Positions 10,945 to 20,929 of a stretch of DNA of 64,000 nucleotides are shown here, one piece after another; positions within the stretch are counted from its first letter, which is position 1; each line of letters opens with the position of its first letter. The notes under the pieces are model-generated. The model was not told the DNA's origin. It worked only from the letters and a program-made list of their open reading frames with translations, and made no database searches. Both the position numbers and the translations under genes were made by a program. The stretch covers positions 884,001-948,000 of the forward strand of contig JANATG010000017.1 in NCBI GenBank assembly GCA_029449235.1, given 5' to 3'. The stretch comes from Linnemannia schmuckeri (lineage: Eukaryota > Mortierellomycota > Mortierellomycetes > Mortierellales > Mortierellaceae).

Positions 10945-11787
10945 TCAAACGCCCAAAGCGCCATTGACTCGGATAGTCTGTCCGTTCACCCACTTTGAGT
11001 TCCCACTCGCAAGGAAGGACACCACACCAGAAATATCGTCGGGAAGTCCCAGGCGTCCCTCTGGATGCGCTGCTCTGAAGTAATCGATCAAAGCCTCATC
11101 CTTGCCTCTCCTGAAACCCTCCGTATCGATTGCTCCCGGGGCGATGGTGTTGATCGTGATCCCCTTGCCTCCGAACGCCTTATCCTTGGCCAGGACGCGC
11201 GTGATCTGCTCAAGCGCCCCCTTGGTCGCACAATAGGTCAAATGGTCCTCCCTGACCATGGACAGGGTTGTCAAGCACGTCGAAATGGTAACAATCCTCG
11301 ATCCACCGGCTGGGCTGCCTCCCTCCTGGACCGGAACCAGATGCTTCTGATCTTCATGGGCCTGGGCGAGGTACGGCTGCGCACTCTTGAAGAAAAAGAG
11401 CGGGCCCTTGACGTTTGTGTTGAAAGCCTCTAAATATGAGTCTTCGGTCAGTTCGCGGATCGACTGAGCCACCATCCAGGCTGCATTCAGCACCACGATA
11501 TCCAGACGTCCAAACACAGCAATGGTCTCGTCCAGTAGCTTCTGTCCCTCATCGAGTCGCCCGATGTCGGCCTTGAAGGCGATGGCGCGGATACGGTCCT
11601 GTGGCTTGCCGGCGATGTGGGTGGCAGGCAGGGCTTCAATCTCGCTAACGACCTCTTGTGCTCTGCTGGCGCTGGACTGGTAGTTGACTACGACATGGAA
11701 GCCATCCTGGGCAAGGCGAAGGGCAATATCGCGGCCAATTCCACGAGAGGATCCTGTAACAATGGCGACACGACGAGTAGAAGTCAT
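10945..11787 (-). CDS. Short-chain dehydrogenase/reductase (classical SDR)
   Basis: 280 residues, cytosolic by composition. Rossmann glycine motif TGSSRGIG at 11-18, NAAW at 101-104 (family NNAG position), Asn125 in NVKG, Ser169, and Tyr185/Lys189 in YCATK: the complete N-S-Y-K catalytic set. Asn36 after the second beta strand (VVVNYQS) hints at NADPH use. It resembles 3-oxoacyl-ACP reductase-like and tetrahydroxynaphthalene reductase-like enzymes, but the substrate cannot be read from sequence. The frame is open 46 codons further upstream, but a TATA box at 11906-11913 falls inside that extension, so the ATG at 11787 is chosen. No intron is needed. Confidence 0.9.
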   Translation of the reverse strand: MTSTRRVAIVTGSSRGIGRDIALRLAQDGFHVVVNYQSSASRAQEVVSEIEALPATHIAGKPQDRIRAIAFKADIGRLDEGQKLLDETIAVFGRLDIVVLNAAWMVAQSIRELTEDSYLEAFNTNVKGPLFFFKSAQPYLAQAHEDQKHLVPVQEGGSPAGGSRIVTISTCLTTLSMVREDHLTYCATKGALEQITRVLAKDKAFGGKGITINTIAPGAIDTEGFRRGKDEALIDYFRAAHPEGRLGLPDDISGVVSFLASGNSKWVNGQTIRVNGALGV

Positions 11788-11905
11788 GGTTGGTTTGTAT
11801 GATGGGTTTTGTGCTGGTTGGATTAGGGGAGTTTGAGTATGTTGTGAACAGTTGTTTTTTGCTGTTTGCATTGATGAAGAGAGAAGAAATATACCTACCA
11901 GGCTC

Positions 11906-11913
11906 CTTTTATA
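11906..11913 (-). promoter_or_regulatory. TATA box of the SDR gene
   Basis: TATAAAAG on the minus strand, about 120 bases upstream of the chosen SDR start. Its position argues against the longer open frame being coding. Confidence 0.65.
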
Positions 11914-11925
11914 GCAACAGGACAA

Positions 11926-13129
11926 GTTGGTGAGTGTTGAAGATCTTTTACAGGTCTATAGTGACTGTAGGTTTATCCCTATAGAGAGTAGTATCAAGCA
12001 TGTATATGCTTCAAGCTTCAGATGTTATCCACAGTTGCATCTTCTGAGTGCATGAACGTGTCACTAATAAGGACTCAAAGCGGGATAGATCCCAGGAATA
12101 CATGCGATCAGAGTTCGTGCCTGGCCCTGCCACATTGAAATAAAGCCCACCCAAAAAATCCTTGCAACCCTAGAAGGAGAGAAGAGGCTTAGCGGTAAGA
12201 GCGCAGTAGAGAGAGACGCGTGTTCCCGCTCGCATACTGAGGTCTACATTATGATTTTAGGTTTGCTTTGTGTAATTGGTGGAGAGCGGACACGTAAGTC
12301 CTACGTCCTGCTTACGCCCACTTTACGTATACCAATTCCAAATCAGCCAATGGACGTTGTCATAATTCCCCGCATACGTGCATGGGCCTTGGCTTCCCGA
12401 TACTCGTGAACAGATTTGGAAGAAAGAGAGAGAGACAGAGGTAGCATGAAGCGGGAGGGAATGAGATCGTGATAATGCCTATCCCCCCCCACTCCCCGCA
12501 TGTGGTCAACATGCACGAGCATCGCAAGTCAAGTGCGTCCTTCTCGATCGATTTTGCCACTTCTCTCTTTCTTAGCCTACCTTTTTGCTACTCCTTTCTC
12601 AGCTGTTCAGCTCTTTCTACCAGCGCACATTTCTTCTCTTGAGCTTTGGAAGGAGTGGCAAAAAGTGAATAATGCGCATGTTGTCCATATCACTTCAAGG
12701 AAATAAATAATAGATGTCATTATCAAATGACAATTTGGCATGGATATAACCCACTATTATCCCTCCTTAACTCCAGTTTCGCCACTTCGACCTATAAGAC
12801 CGCACCTGTAAAATGGGTCGTCGTCGTCTTCGTCGTCAGTGTTGGGCTCGTCATCGGACTGAATTAGGTCGCGAGCGATGGCCTTGATCAAGATCGCGTG
12901 TATTGCAACTTATGCGGCCATGATGTTGTTGACGTTGAAATTGTGAACAAAAGAGTGACACTCAAAGATACATAAATAGCACATGCGATTAGCACTTCTT
13001 TCTTTTGAATTGCAAAGTAAATCTTTGGAAAATAAAACACTCCTGCACTGTCTCAAGCTGTGAAAATGTCAGAGTCCTTAATTTGTCTAATGATAACTGG
13101 CTAAAGCTTCGCACTGCCTTTTGCTTTGT
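11926..13129. other. Intergenic, no gene seen
   Basis: About 1.2 kb with no convincing coding frame. A D-arm-like segment near 12190 resembles a tRNA A box, but no B box follows. Short TCG/GTC triplet repeats occur near 12820. Confidence 0.5.
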
Positions 13130-13487
13130 TTTTTTTTACTCAACAATAGTGCCGTCTCGCTCCTATTTCTTAATGACATTTAGAACTGTATTTTTGTGGG
13201 CATTGAACGCCTTGAGAATGCTGGAAAGTTCGGCTCCATTGACCTCAATGATGCGGCCCTTGAGCTTGATAGAATGCTGTTTAGGCATGGCGTAATGGTG
13301 GCGATGATGGTCGAGTGCGATGGTGGTTGAACGAGAGCATTGGAGAAGTGGTTTTTTTTCGTTTTATCGGAAAACTCGGAAGAGAGGATGGTGCTAGAAT
13401 TTCGAAAAAAGGGCTCTTTGAATTGGTTGCATGGTCCTATTCGAACGTGTTTTATTTCTTAGCCCCATAATAATTGGGGCATGGCTG
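13130..13487 (-). pseudogene. Tc1 relic, N-terminal half
   Basis: Starts at an ATG at 13289 (MPKQHSIKLKGRII), clearly homologous to the 6059-7355 transposase, and continues through the helix-turn-helix (LSSILKAFNAHKNTV) to a TAG at 13163-13165 where the relative has Trp. The leader and inverted end (up to 13487, followed by TA) align with the other copy, including TTTTATCGGAAA and GATGGTGCTAGAATTT. It is an older, diverged relative. Confidence 0.85.
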
Positions 13488-13599
13488 TACGATGACAAAG
13501 CGACACAAAAGGCACCCAAAAAATCAACTGAAAGACCACCTATCCCTGGAGAGCAGGAAATATCGAGCAACTTCCCATCAAGGTACGAAACAATAACCA

Positions 13600-13970
13600 C
13601 GAAACCTTCCAGGAAAAAAAAACATGATGTAGCCCAAGTCGGTCTACAAAAACACTGTGCGCAGGATTCTCCATAACAAGGGGATATTTTTTCGGGTTGC
13701 CGTTAAGAAATCTCGCTGAACACCGAGGCATGTCGAACTTCGCTTGGCCTTTGCCCAAAGCAAACAAATTGGACGTGGATTCACTGGGAAAAGCCTATTT
13801 GGCCTGACGAATGTTGCTTTGAGATAGGCAAGGCTGTCAGAAGGGTACTCCTATGGCGAACTAAGAATGAAGATCATCTGCTCAAGAATATTAGTCCACT
13901 TCTCCGAAGCGGCCAAACTAGTGTCAAGGTATGGGGAGAATTACAGGAGGTAAGAAATCAACACTGGTCA
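13600..13970 (+). pseudogene. Tc1 relic, catalytic half, opposite orientation
   Basis: On the plus strand, frames resemble the middle of the same transposase: RILHNKGIFFRVAVKK, then a damaged PRHVELRLAFAQ, and LLRSG before VKVWGE. The order relative to the N-terminal half at 13130-13487 is inverted, so this is either an inversion within one copy or two nested copies. No second TIR was found near 13,970. Confidence 0.78.
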
Positions 13971-14027
13971 TTCTCGAAAGGCGACAACAACAAAGAAAGT
14001 ATTCATCGAATAAGTTATTTATTTTTT

Positions 14028-16556
14028 CTACTGTGCATTGTCCTGCTTGAACATATCTCCACGCCATCCGTACGCTCTAAACAGCCGCCTTCCGAATCTC
14101 CTTGCGGTCTTGAAGGGTATCTTGCTAGTAGGATGGGGCTCGTGGAACTGGATGCTGCGCTCCACATCCAACTTGGAAGGCATGAAATGCCAGACCGAGC
14201 CATACAGTTTCTCGATCGCAAATCCTGTCGCGCTCATTGCATGCAAGAAATCGTTCCAGGGGATTTCACCAGGCTGGGCACTGCTAGAGGGTTTGTAGAA
14301 AAGAGTCGAAAAGACTTTCAGGGCGCGTTTGTCCACCGTGAAAGTGGGCTGGGTATCGACTGACTGCGGAGCGCCTGGAGGATGCGATGGCTCATCGGGT
14401 GAGGGAGTGGTGAGAGCGACACCTCGAGTCTTGACCTTGATTTTTTGGGGTGCTTTGTCTCCGGAATCAACCTTGCTCTGTGTACGGTGCTCGTTGTCGA
14501 AAAAGAGTCGGGATAGGGGTTTGTCGCTTTCCTCCAATCTATTCTCCTTCTGGCGGTCTGTTGGCGGCAAAGTAGGATCAGGCTGGACCCAGTTAGGAGT
14601 TCTGTGCAGGATACGGTGGTCCGATAACAAGTGCATCAATGCCCCATGACGCGACACGTCAATTTTCTGCAAGATATATTTGTCCAGCTTCTCCCAGAAC
14701 GTGTCAAGAGTTCTCTCCGCCTTCTGCATCGCCTCCGTATTCTCCTTTGTCCTGCGCTTCTCAACAGGGTAGAAAAACTTGCCGTCCGAAGGATCTGCAT
14801 CGGCCAATGAGATTTGTTTGAGTGCTATGTCGAGTTCCTGCATCCTACTGGTCCGTTGGATATATTTGGCCTTCAATTTATCCTGACGGGAGACTGCCTC
14901 GGTCTCAAAGGAGGATGCCCAAGGTTCGTAGAGGGAGATCTGACGCTGGCACTCTGAAATGAGTGATAAATCAGCAACCATGCTCGCGACTCGAGAGGAG
15001 AAGAAGTTTCTGGCCTTAGGATCGTTCTCTACCAAACGCTCCATCTCATCTAGGATGGGATATAGACCACAGAGGTGTCTCTGCTGCTCGTCCCACAGAG
15101 TCTGGAAGAGCCACATTAGACGACTCTGAGTCTTGTCCCAGGTTGATCCCGGTTTTTGCACCACTTGAATGATGCTGCTGTTTCCTTCCTCTGGCAAGCG
15201 GACAAACGAGGCTCGCAGAGGGGGAGAAGCAACGACAATTGTCTTGAGAGCTTGAATCGGTCCCTTGGCGTATTGGCTCAGACTAAACTCCAGTTCCAAA
15301 AAGGCCTCCAGGAGCTCGTTCGGAAGATCATCGTCGTACTTGATAGCGCCTTCATGCTTTCGTTGGAGGGACATGACCTTGCCGATCTGAGAGTGCAAAT
15401 CATTCCAAATCTCGAGGTAGAAGTATGCTTCAGCGATCACGCCTCCTGCTACACGATCCCAGAAGCGCTTGCTTGGATGAGGTCTCATCAAGGAGTGCTG
15501 CCGTCCTTTGATATCCGGAAGAAGCTCTTGTCGATGCTCCTTCATGTCCAGAACGAAATCCGCAAAATAACCAGGGTCCTCCCGCAATGACCAAATGTGA
15601 TCCTCCGTGGCGGACCGTTTAGCGGCGACAAGATCTTGGAGACGGGTGAGATTAAGACTGGCGGGCAGACGGTATGGAGTCATTGCAGCGACTGCAGCCA
15701 GAGAATTCGAGCGACCTTCGACAATGGACAACGCTGGCGGTTCCGGCTCGATCGGACTATCGTCAAGCATCAGGGATTCGCGTGGCATGTCATGCAGAAT
15801 CTGTAAGCAACACTCCAGGAGAAAGTGATAGACACGCTCTTGAACCTCGAGAATCTGGAGGCCGTACCCAGGATGCACACCTCGCTCAGAGAACAGCCAC
15901 GACGCCGCATCGGGATGATCATCCCAGGAGTATAACTGTCCATATGTTTCTGGTGTATTTCTTCCCGTGAACATCATCGTGTATTCGTTGAGAAAGGCTG
16001 CAGTAACCCTCCCACTTGTGGTGGCGAACCTGAACGACTTGTGATCGGCTGCTGAAAAGGCTGATGGAAAGTTACGAGCCCGCGCATTGAGAAAGATGAG
16101 GAACAACTTGGGCTTGAGAAGATCCTCTTGATTGATATGTGGCCATAAATATGCCTCCCTGAATGCTGTGGCGCTCCTTGATTTCTCTCGGAAGAAGGCC
16201 TCCATGTCGGGACGATGTGAAGCGGACATGTTCGGCCATGCTGAGAGCAGGGAGTTCTTGCGCTGTTCTCGAGTCTTCTTAAGCCATCTCTTTTGAATCG
16301 TAGCTTCCTGTCGCTGTACAATGCGATTCAGGAGTGTCCAATCCTTGAATATCTTTGTCACTCGCTTGCGGGCTTCTTTGCGGACCTCGTCAGGGGTAGG
16401 AAAGGAAGATGGCTTCGGCAGAGATATATTGTCGAAAAACGAGCTTGGATTGCTCCAAGGACTTGACCCTGCCGAACCATTAGCGGCAGCTTGGCCATTG
16501 CTGTTGGCCATGCCTTGCTGCATCAAGCGAAGAAATTCGGGTGGAAGGCTGTCCAT
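14028..16556 (-). CDS. Conserved fungal protein, 842 residues
   Basis: One uninterrupted frame. Residues about 53-120 form a conserved basic block (TPDEVRKEARKRVTKIFKDW, RWLKKTREQR, AWPNMSASHRPD), followed by YLWPHINQEDLLKPK and, at about 195-230, FLNEYTMMFTGRNTPETYG. The last 110 residues contain WNDFLHAMSATGF, LYGSVWHF, IQFHEPHP and GRRLFRAYGW, whose layout (aromatic turn, HxPHP-like strand, RxYGW) recalls HicA/dsRBD-like small folds; that is inference. I recognise the family as widespread in filamentous fungi but uncharacterised. The codons are clean and intronless although Tc1 debris abuts the 3' side and decayed elements lie upstream. Confidence 0.85.
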   Translation of the reverse strand: MDSLPPEFLRLMQQGMANSNGQAAANGSAGSSPWSNPSSFFDNISLPKPSSFPTPDEVRKEARKRVTKIFKDWTLLNRIVQRQEATIQKRWLKKTREQRKNSLLSAWPNMSASHRPDMEAFFREKSRSATAFREAYLWPHINQEDLLKPKLFLIFLNARARNFPSAFSAADHKSFRFATTSGRVTAAFLNEYTMMFTGRNTPETYGQLYSWDDHPDAASWLFSERGVHPGYGLQILEVQERVYHFLLECCLQILHDMPRESLMLDDSPIEPEPPALSIVEGRSNSLAAVAAMTPYRLPASLNLTRLQDLVAAKRSATEDHIWSLREDPGYFADFVLDMKEHRQELLPDIKGRQHSLMRPHPSKRFWDRVAGGVIAEAYFYLEIWNDLHSQIGKVMSLQRKHEGAIKYDDDLPNELLEAFLELEFSLSQYAKGPIQALKTIVVASPPLRASFVRLPEEGNSSIIQVVQKPGSTWDKTQSRLMWLFQTLWDEQQRHLCGLYPILDEMERLVENDPKARNFFSSRVASMVADLSLISECQRQISLYEPWASSFETEAVSRQDKLKAKYIQRTSRMQELDIALKQISLADADPSDGKFFYPVEKRRTKENTEAMQKAERTLDTFWEKLDKYILQKIDVSRHGALMHLLSDHRILHRTPNWVQPDPTLPPTDRQKENRLEESDKPLSRLFFDNEHRTQSKVDSGDKAPQKIKVKTRGVALTTPSPDEPSHPPGAPQSVDTQPTFTVDKRALKVFSTLFYKPSSSAQPGEIPWNDFLHAMSATGFAIEKLYGSVWHFMPSKLDVERSIQFHEPHPTSKIPFKTARRFGRRLFRAYGWRGDMFKQDNAQ

Positions 16557-16599
16557 TGTCGATCTACAGATAAGGAGAGGGTGGAAGTTGTTAATTGCT

Positions 16600-17838
16600 G
16601 ATGATTGAATGGACTGAATTTCGCATGAAAAAATTCCCTCCTGTCCATTAACTCCTGTCTATTAGCCTCTAGGCTACATCACACCAGCCTTCAGCACAAT
16701 GGCTTATTCTTGTCATTAACAAAAGCCAAAGCTTCGAGACGAAGAAAGCATCTGCCTATTGTGATGATTGTCACTCTCTCTGGGTTACTACACTATGATC
16801 AATAGGGATGAAACCCGGTCATTCTGTCCATACATGATAGGGATTCCTTTAATACAAAGACGACGCTTTCACTCTCCACCAAAAGTGCTACAAGTAGGAA
16901 TTGACACAACCCAACCGAATCTGCTAACATTCATGGGGTGCCAGGTACCACTGACATGTATGCTGTACAGAGCATCTAGCAATGACGAAAACTTTGCACA
17001 GTGTTGGAATACTTTCTACAGAATCCACAAAAGGAGTTTCAATATGAATGTTTCCAACGCTACCGCCGGACAGACACGCCTCATCATTTGTTTTTACAGT
17101 GGCAAGAAGCCATGATAGTAAGCCTCATGCTCCAAACCAGGAAGGAGGATGGAGAAAACCAATCGTTGATGCTCACTTACCGAGAGTCCAGGGGTTGACT
17201 TGCTGGCGAGTGAAAGTACTTCGGACAGGAAATGAGTTCTTTGAAAGGAGTGTTTAGCGTTCTTTGGTGACGATCATGCAACAAGGACGGAAGTGGCTCT
17301 AGAATGAGAGGAGTCACATGGTGAAAAACAGTTAGCCAAAGGAATGGTTTGCTAACAAGGCACCGACGAAAATAGCCATCTGATGGTGAAATGTCGTAAG
17401 CATTTTCCCGATCTGCAGAGCTCACAAGCACATCTGCTGGAACAAGAGGGGCCACTCACAACAGCATATTCCTGCCCGGATTGATACAAGACTAATGAGA
17501 ATTACCTTTGGAGTGTGAGAGCAACCAAAATGACCTCAAGTGGTAAAATGGCCGAAAGGGTCACGATATGAGGAATGTCTATAGATGGGGCGAAAGGATG
17601 ATTGGGAGGTATGGAGAGGCAAGCACGTGGAATGGATGGAGAGCGAACAAAAATGGAGCAAGATAGGTAAAGGAGAGAGAAAGAGAGAGGGAGAGAGAGA
17701 AGACAGAGAGAGAGATAGCAAAGAGAGTGCACTATGTGTGCGAGAGATAGACAGGATCGAGACGATGGGTAAACAACAAGGCAGCGTGAAGGGAATGCGA
17801 CAGATGAAAAGTGATGAAGGTTGATGGTGTATGGGGAA
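16600..17838. other. Unresolved region, possible decayed minus-strand gene
   Basis: On the minus strand a hydrophobic frame ends at about 17,520 (IVTLSAILPLEVILVALTLQ) just before a GT donor. Further frames at 17,455-17,200 lead to a good GTAAGTGAGC donor, so a small multi-exon gene or relic is possible. I could not assemble a convincing product. The 17,620-17,720 stretch is GA-rich low complexity. Confidence 0.3.
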
Positions 17839-17872
17839 GCAGGACAATGCGCGCGAGAATTACGTCACCGAA
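17839..17872 (-). promoter_or_regulatory. CRE-like promoter block, copy 1
   Basis: On the minus strand this 34-nt stretch contains TGACGTAATTCTC and then CATTGT. It matches 40606-40639 with four substitutions. TGACGTAA is an ATF/CREB-type site in fungi. It would drive transcription leftward into the unresolved region at 16.6-17.8 kb. Confidence 0.5.
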
Positions 17873-18283
17873 GTGAGTACATCGCCCACCTCCCGGATCC
17901 AAACTCGATCCATGTATTCGCCTAGATATACACAAATGGACCTAAAGATACTAAAATAAAAAAATACTATGCTATTCCTTTCTTTTTGTTCGCCTCCCCC
18001 ATCCGCCTAGGCTCTCCACGGGCTGGAACCTGCGCTTGTCCTGCATCCAAGGATAATTTCCGTCGCTGTCTACGGGCTGGAGGCAGTGCGGTCGCTTTTG
18101 CTCGAGCAGGCGTCCTTGGACGATGTTGCAGATATTATGTCCAGTCATGACATCTCGATGCATGTATTTTTGACAATTCGTACAATAAAGTCAACGGAAG
18201 TCAACCTGGCCAACGAACTCCCCACAAGTCATTGATGTGTAAAATTCATTCACGCCGACGACGATGTAGCCGAGGGATCGGGC

Positions 18284-18355
18284 CTGAAAAAAAAAGTTAG
18301 TAGGAGCCTCTTCAAGCGCGAGAAGTAAACAATTGGCGTGTGATTCACATGCTAC
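18284..18355 (-). other. 72-nt intron with TACTAAC branch site in the Fanzor gene
   Basis: Donor GTAGCATGTG, branch CTACTAAC, nine T, then CAG. Removal joins YFVQM to ARSLGY, as expected for the family. Length is a multiple of three without stops, so unspliced translation would insert 24 residues. Confidence 0.85.
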
Positions 18356-19679
18356 CATCTGGACAAAGTACGACTGGAATGACTCGTACAAAGACGAGAG
18401 CCTGATCTTGGAGGAGGACTTCCCGAGACCCACGCCAAAGATGACCTTGTTGTCCTTATCTCTCTTAACCCCAGTCGATCCTCCAACAAGCTGCAAGAGT
18501 CGGTTGTCGATTAATCTGTGCTCCTCTGCTCGAGCCTTGCTGGCGCTCCACTTGTGCTTCTTCAGGACCACATTACCATAGAACGAATCGAGTTCGGCCT
18601 CCACCTCCCGTTCTCTCCGTACGTAGTCGCCGATGTTTGCCTCCGGGCCATGGCGAGCTGGCAGACTGGTCTCGATTTATCTGATAGAGGCGACTCCTTC
18701 AACTGCCTGCTCCTTTCTACGCTCCACCCATCGTCTATGTTTGAAGGTAGGCTGATAGGCAGCCTTCTGCTCAACAGCCAGGTTGAAGAACTTGGGCAAC
18801 GACTCCTCAGCTTCTATATTCTCATCTGCTTCCTCGATATCCGATAGCAACGACTCCATGGCAAAGTCAGGATCCTGCTTTTGTTCGACGATAGGCTGCT
18901 CGCGGGAGGTAGAATCGCACTTGCTCCGACTACAAACGCTTGGCCCAAGTCAAGGCTAAGGATCTTGATACTCTTGGGATTGCAATCCCTGTACCGGGTA
19001 GCATCCTGCTTGGTCGAAACCACATTCCTGATCTCCGTCAAAAAGTAATCCGTGCCGCCAAGGGTGGATGTAAGTCGACAAGGCAGTTTATCCGCGGACA
19101 ATCTTCTGTACTTGACCGAGTGGAGCTCATTCAACTTGAAAGCAAGCATCTGAAGCCGGAACCCGTCTGTCCGAATCGATGCTCGTAGAACCTAGTCATT
19201 CTTGGTATAGGTGGCAGGTTTAAAGTCGTCATCTCGGATACTCTGGACATGGCTCCTCATCTTCTCTAAGGGCATCAAGAAGGTCGACCTGGAGTAGTTT
19301 CGGAGCTTTTTTCGTTCATCCTCTGAGTATCGACCAATGTTGGTGAGGAGTCGGGTGATAAGAAGCCCGGGTGTTATTGTTGAAAGCCAAAGACCGACGT
19401 CAGCCTGTGAGACTTGATCGGGATGCCTTAAACTTAGAAAGTCCGGAAGGCATATGACTGAAGCACACGCCTCAAGGATAGATCTTGCCAGAATATCTTG
19501 ATTAGGTCCAGCTCAGATAAATTGATAATTCTGACACCGTGAGACGGCATCAGCGCCATCAAGCGACCACTCCCGCAGGCCCTGTTCAAGAATACGAAGT
19601 TCTCTATCGCAGATCTTTGAGGATTGATGTGATCTCTTGCTTCTGGAGGCAGAAGGTTCTTGCGCTTGAAGACCTCGAT

Positions 19680-19774
19680 CTATATTGTTTGGGGAAAAAA
19701 ATGTGTTAGCTAGTTGGTTAAAGTCAAAGACTAGTTGTAGAATGGAAGCTACAGCCTTCAACCTTTTTTTTTAC
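19680..19774 (-). other. 95-nt intron in the Fanzor gene
   Basis: Donor AAG|GTAAAA, CTAAC-type branch (TAGCTAACAC), pyrimidine tract, acceptor ATATAG. Splicing joins NPRSK to IEVFKRKN in a continuous frame. Confidence 0.75.
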
Positions 19775-20929
19775 CTTACTGCGGGGATTGATCGCTCTAT
19801 TCCTGTAGTGCCTTTTTAGTTCGACAGATAACTGCAAGGCGGCAGACCTCAGAAATGAAGACCCGGCACACTTCTCCGTAGTTCTACTCTCAGTAAAGAC
19901 GGGCAAGAAGTCCTGTGCCTGTTCGATGAAACTTCGAACATGCAAACCCATTCCGCTTTTTTGGGAAGCTTGGTGGAATGTATGGCTGTAAGGAGCGACG
20001 AGAGAAATAAGAACGCCTCGTTTTTCTTGTCCAGACTGTCGTTGTGATCCTCGAGCCCCTCGGATCCGTCGGGTTCTTGGATTGTCTCCTCCTTGCAACT
20101 AGCGACCAAATCCTTGTCGGAGAAGGCAGGGCAAAGGATATCGAGAAGTCTCCGGTCGATTTTACTGAGGATCTTGGTGTTCGTGCAATTGGCGGTATTT
20201 GTGGTGGTGTTGGTGGCATTGGCGATATTTGTGGTGTTGGCGGTGGTGATGGTAGCGTTGTTGTTATTGCTATTGTTTTCATCAATGTTATTCGCCGATA
20301 GTCGTTCGATGTACTGGCCAATGGCGCGTTGAGCGGTTCGCTTTATACGCGACGATATACGGGTAACATATCGGAGCGACCTCTTATTGCTGAAAGATAG
20401 GTTGAGGCGTTTTCCTGGTCAATCTCCTTATTTAGAGCTCGAGTGGCGTTGGCATTAATGGTGCCGATGTCAAGAGTCCGTGTGGGATGACCCCATTGCA
20501 TCGCATCGACGAGTTCCTTTTTGTTCATTGTCGCCACATTCCGCTGTTTATTTTTTGGCGTGGTCTTGGGTGGCGAGGGGTTGATCGACGAAACCAGTGG
20601 AGACTCTGGTGGCGATTTCCACGGCTTCATATGCTGTTTCATGGTCTCTGGAGGGTCATGGTTCTTCAGCTGGGAGCGAGTCTTGATGGCGGATCGCTGA
20701 CGGCGCTTAAACGGTCTCCCAGAATCATGAGGACGAGGGCGATGTTCCGGAGGGCGATCGGCAGTATTGTACCGGTTGAAACATCCTTAGTCCCTTTTGT
20801 TTGATCAGAATCAATGGTACTACAAAGTAAGCACAGCATGTACGACATTAGCAGGGAGTCTATTTCGCCATTTTGCTGTCATAAATTGATGAAACAGAAT
20901 GCACACCTTTTTACCTGGGGGGTATTCAG

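Larger units (their letters stand above)
17972..20642 (-). pseudogene. Fanzor (TnpB-like RNA-guided nuclease) relic
   Basis: In order on the minus strand: N-terminal region from 20642 (MNKKELVDAMQWGHPTR); SFLRSAALQLSVELKRHYRN; an intron at 19774-19680; NRACGSGRLMALMP; ASIRTDGFRLQMLAFKLNEL; STLGGTDYFLTEIRNVV; RuvC-I ILSLDLGQAFVVGASA near 18,920-18,970; YQPTFKHRRWVERRK; VEAELDSFYGN; NKVIFGVGLG; a second intron at 18355-18284; ARSLGYIVVGVNEFYTS; LYCTNCQKYMHRDVMTGHN (zinc ribbon half and RuvC-III Asp); and PQ-rich tail to 17972. These motifs fit Fanzor1 proteins, which cut DNA with an RNA guide. At least four frameshifts, stops at 18191 and elsewhere, and loss of the first zinc Cys pair show it is dead. 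A cognate guide RNA would be expected around 17,850-18,000. Confidence 0.85.

Noticed and set aside
12180..12270. tRNA-like segment with a D-arm-like GCTT...GAGC and a CAGTA/TACTG stem
   Set aside because: No B box (GGTTCRA) and no pairing acceptor arm, so at best a degraded relic; not annotated as a tRNA.
16768..17115. 115-codon plus-strand frame upstream of the 842-residue gene
   Set aside because: No homology-like pattern, no promoter or splice context; minus-strand features explain part of the region better.
17502..17847. Ser/Leu/Pro-rich minus frames
   Set aside because: CT-rich low complexity on the opposite side of a GA tract; composition alone explains the open frame.
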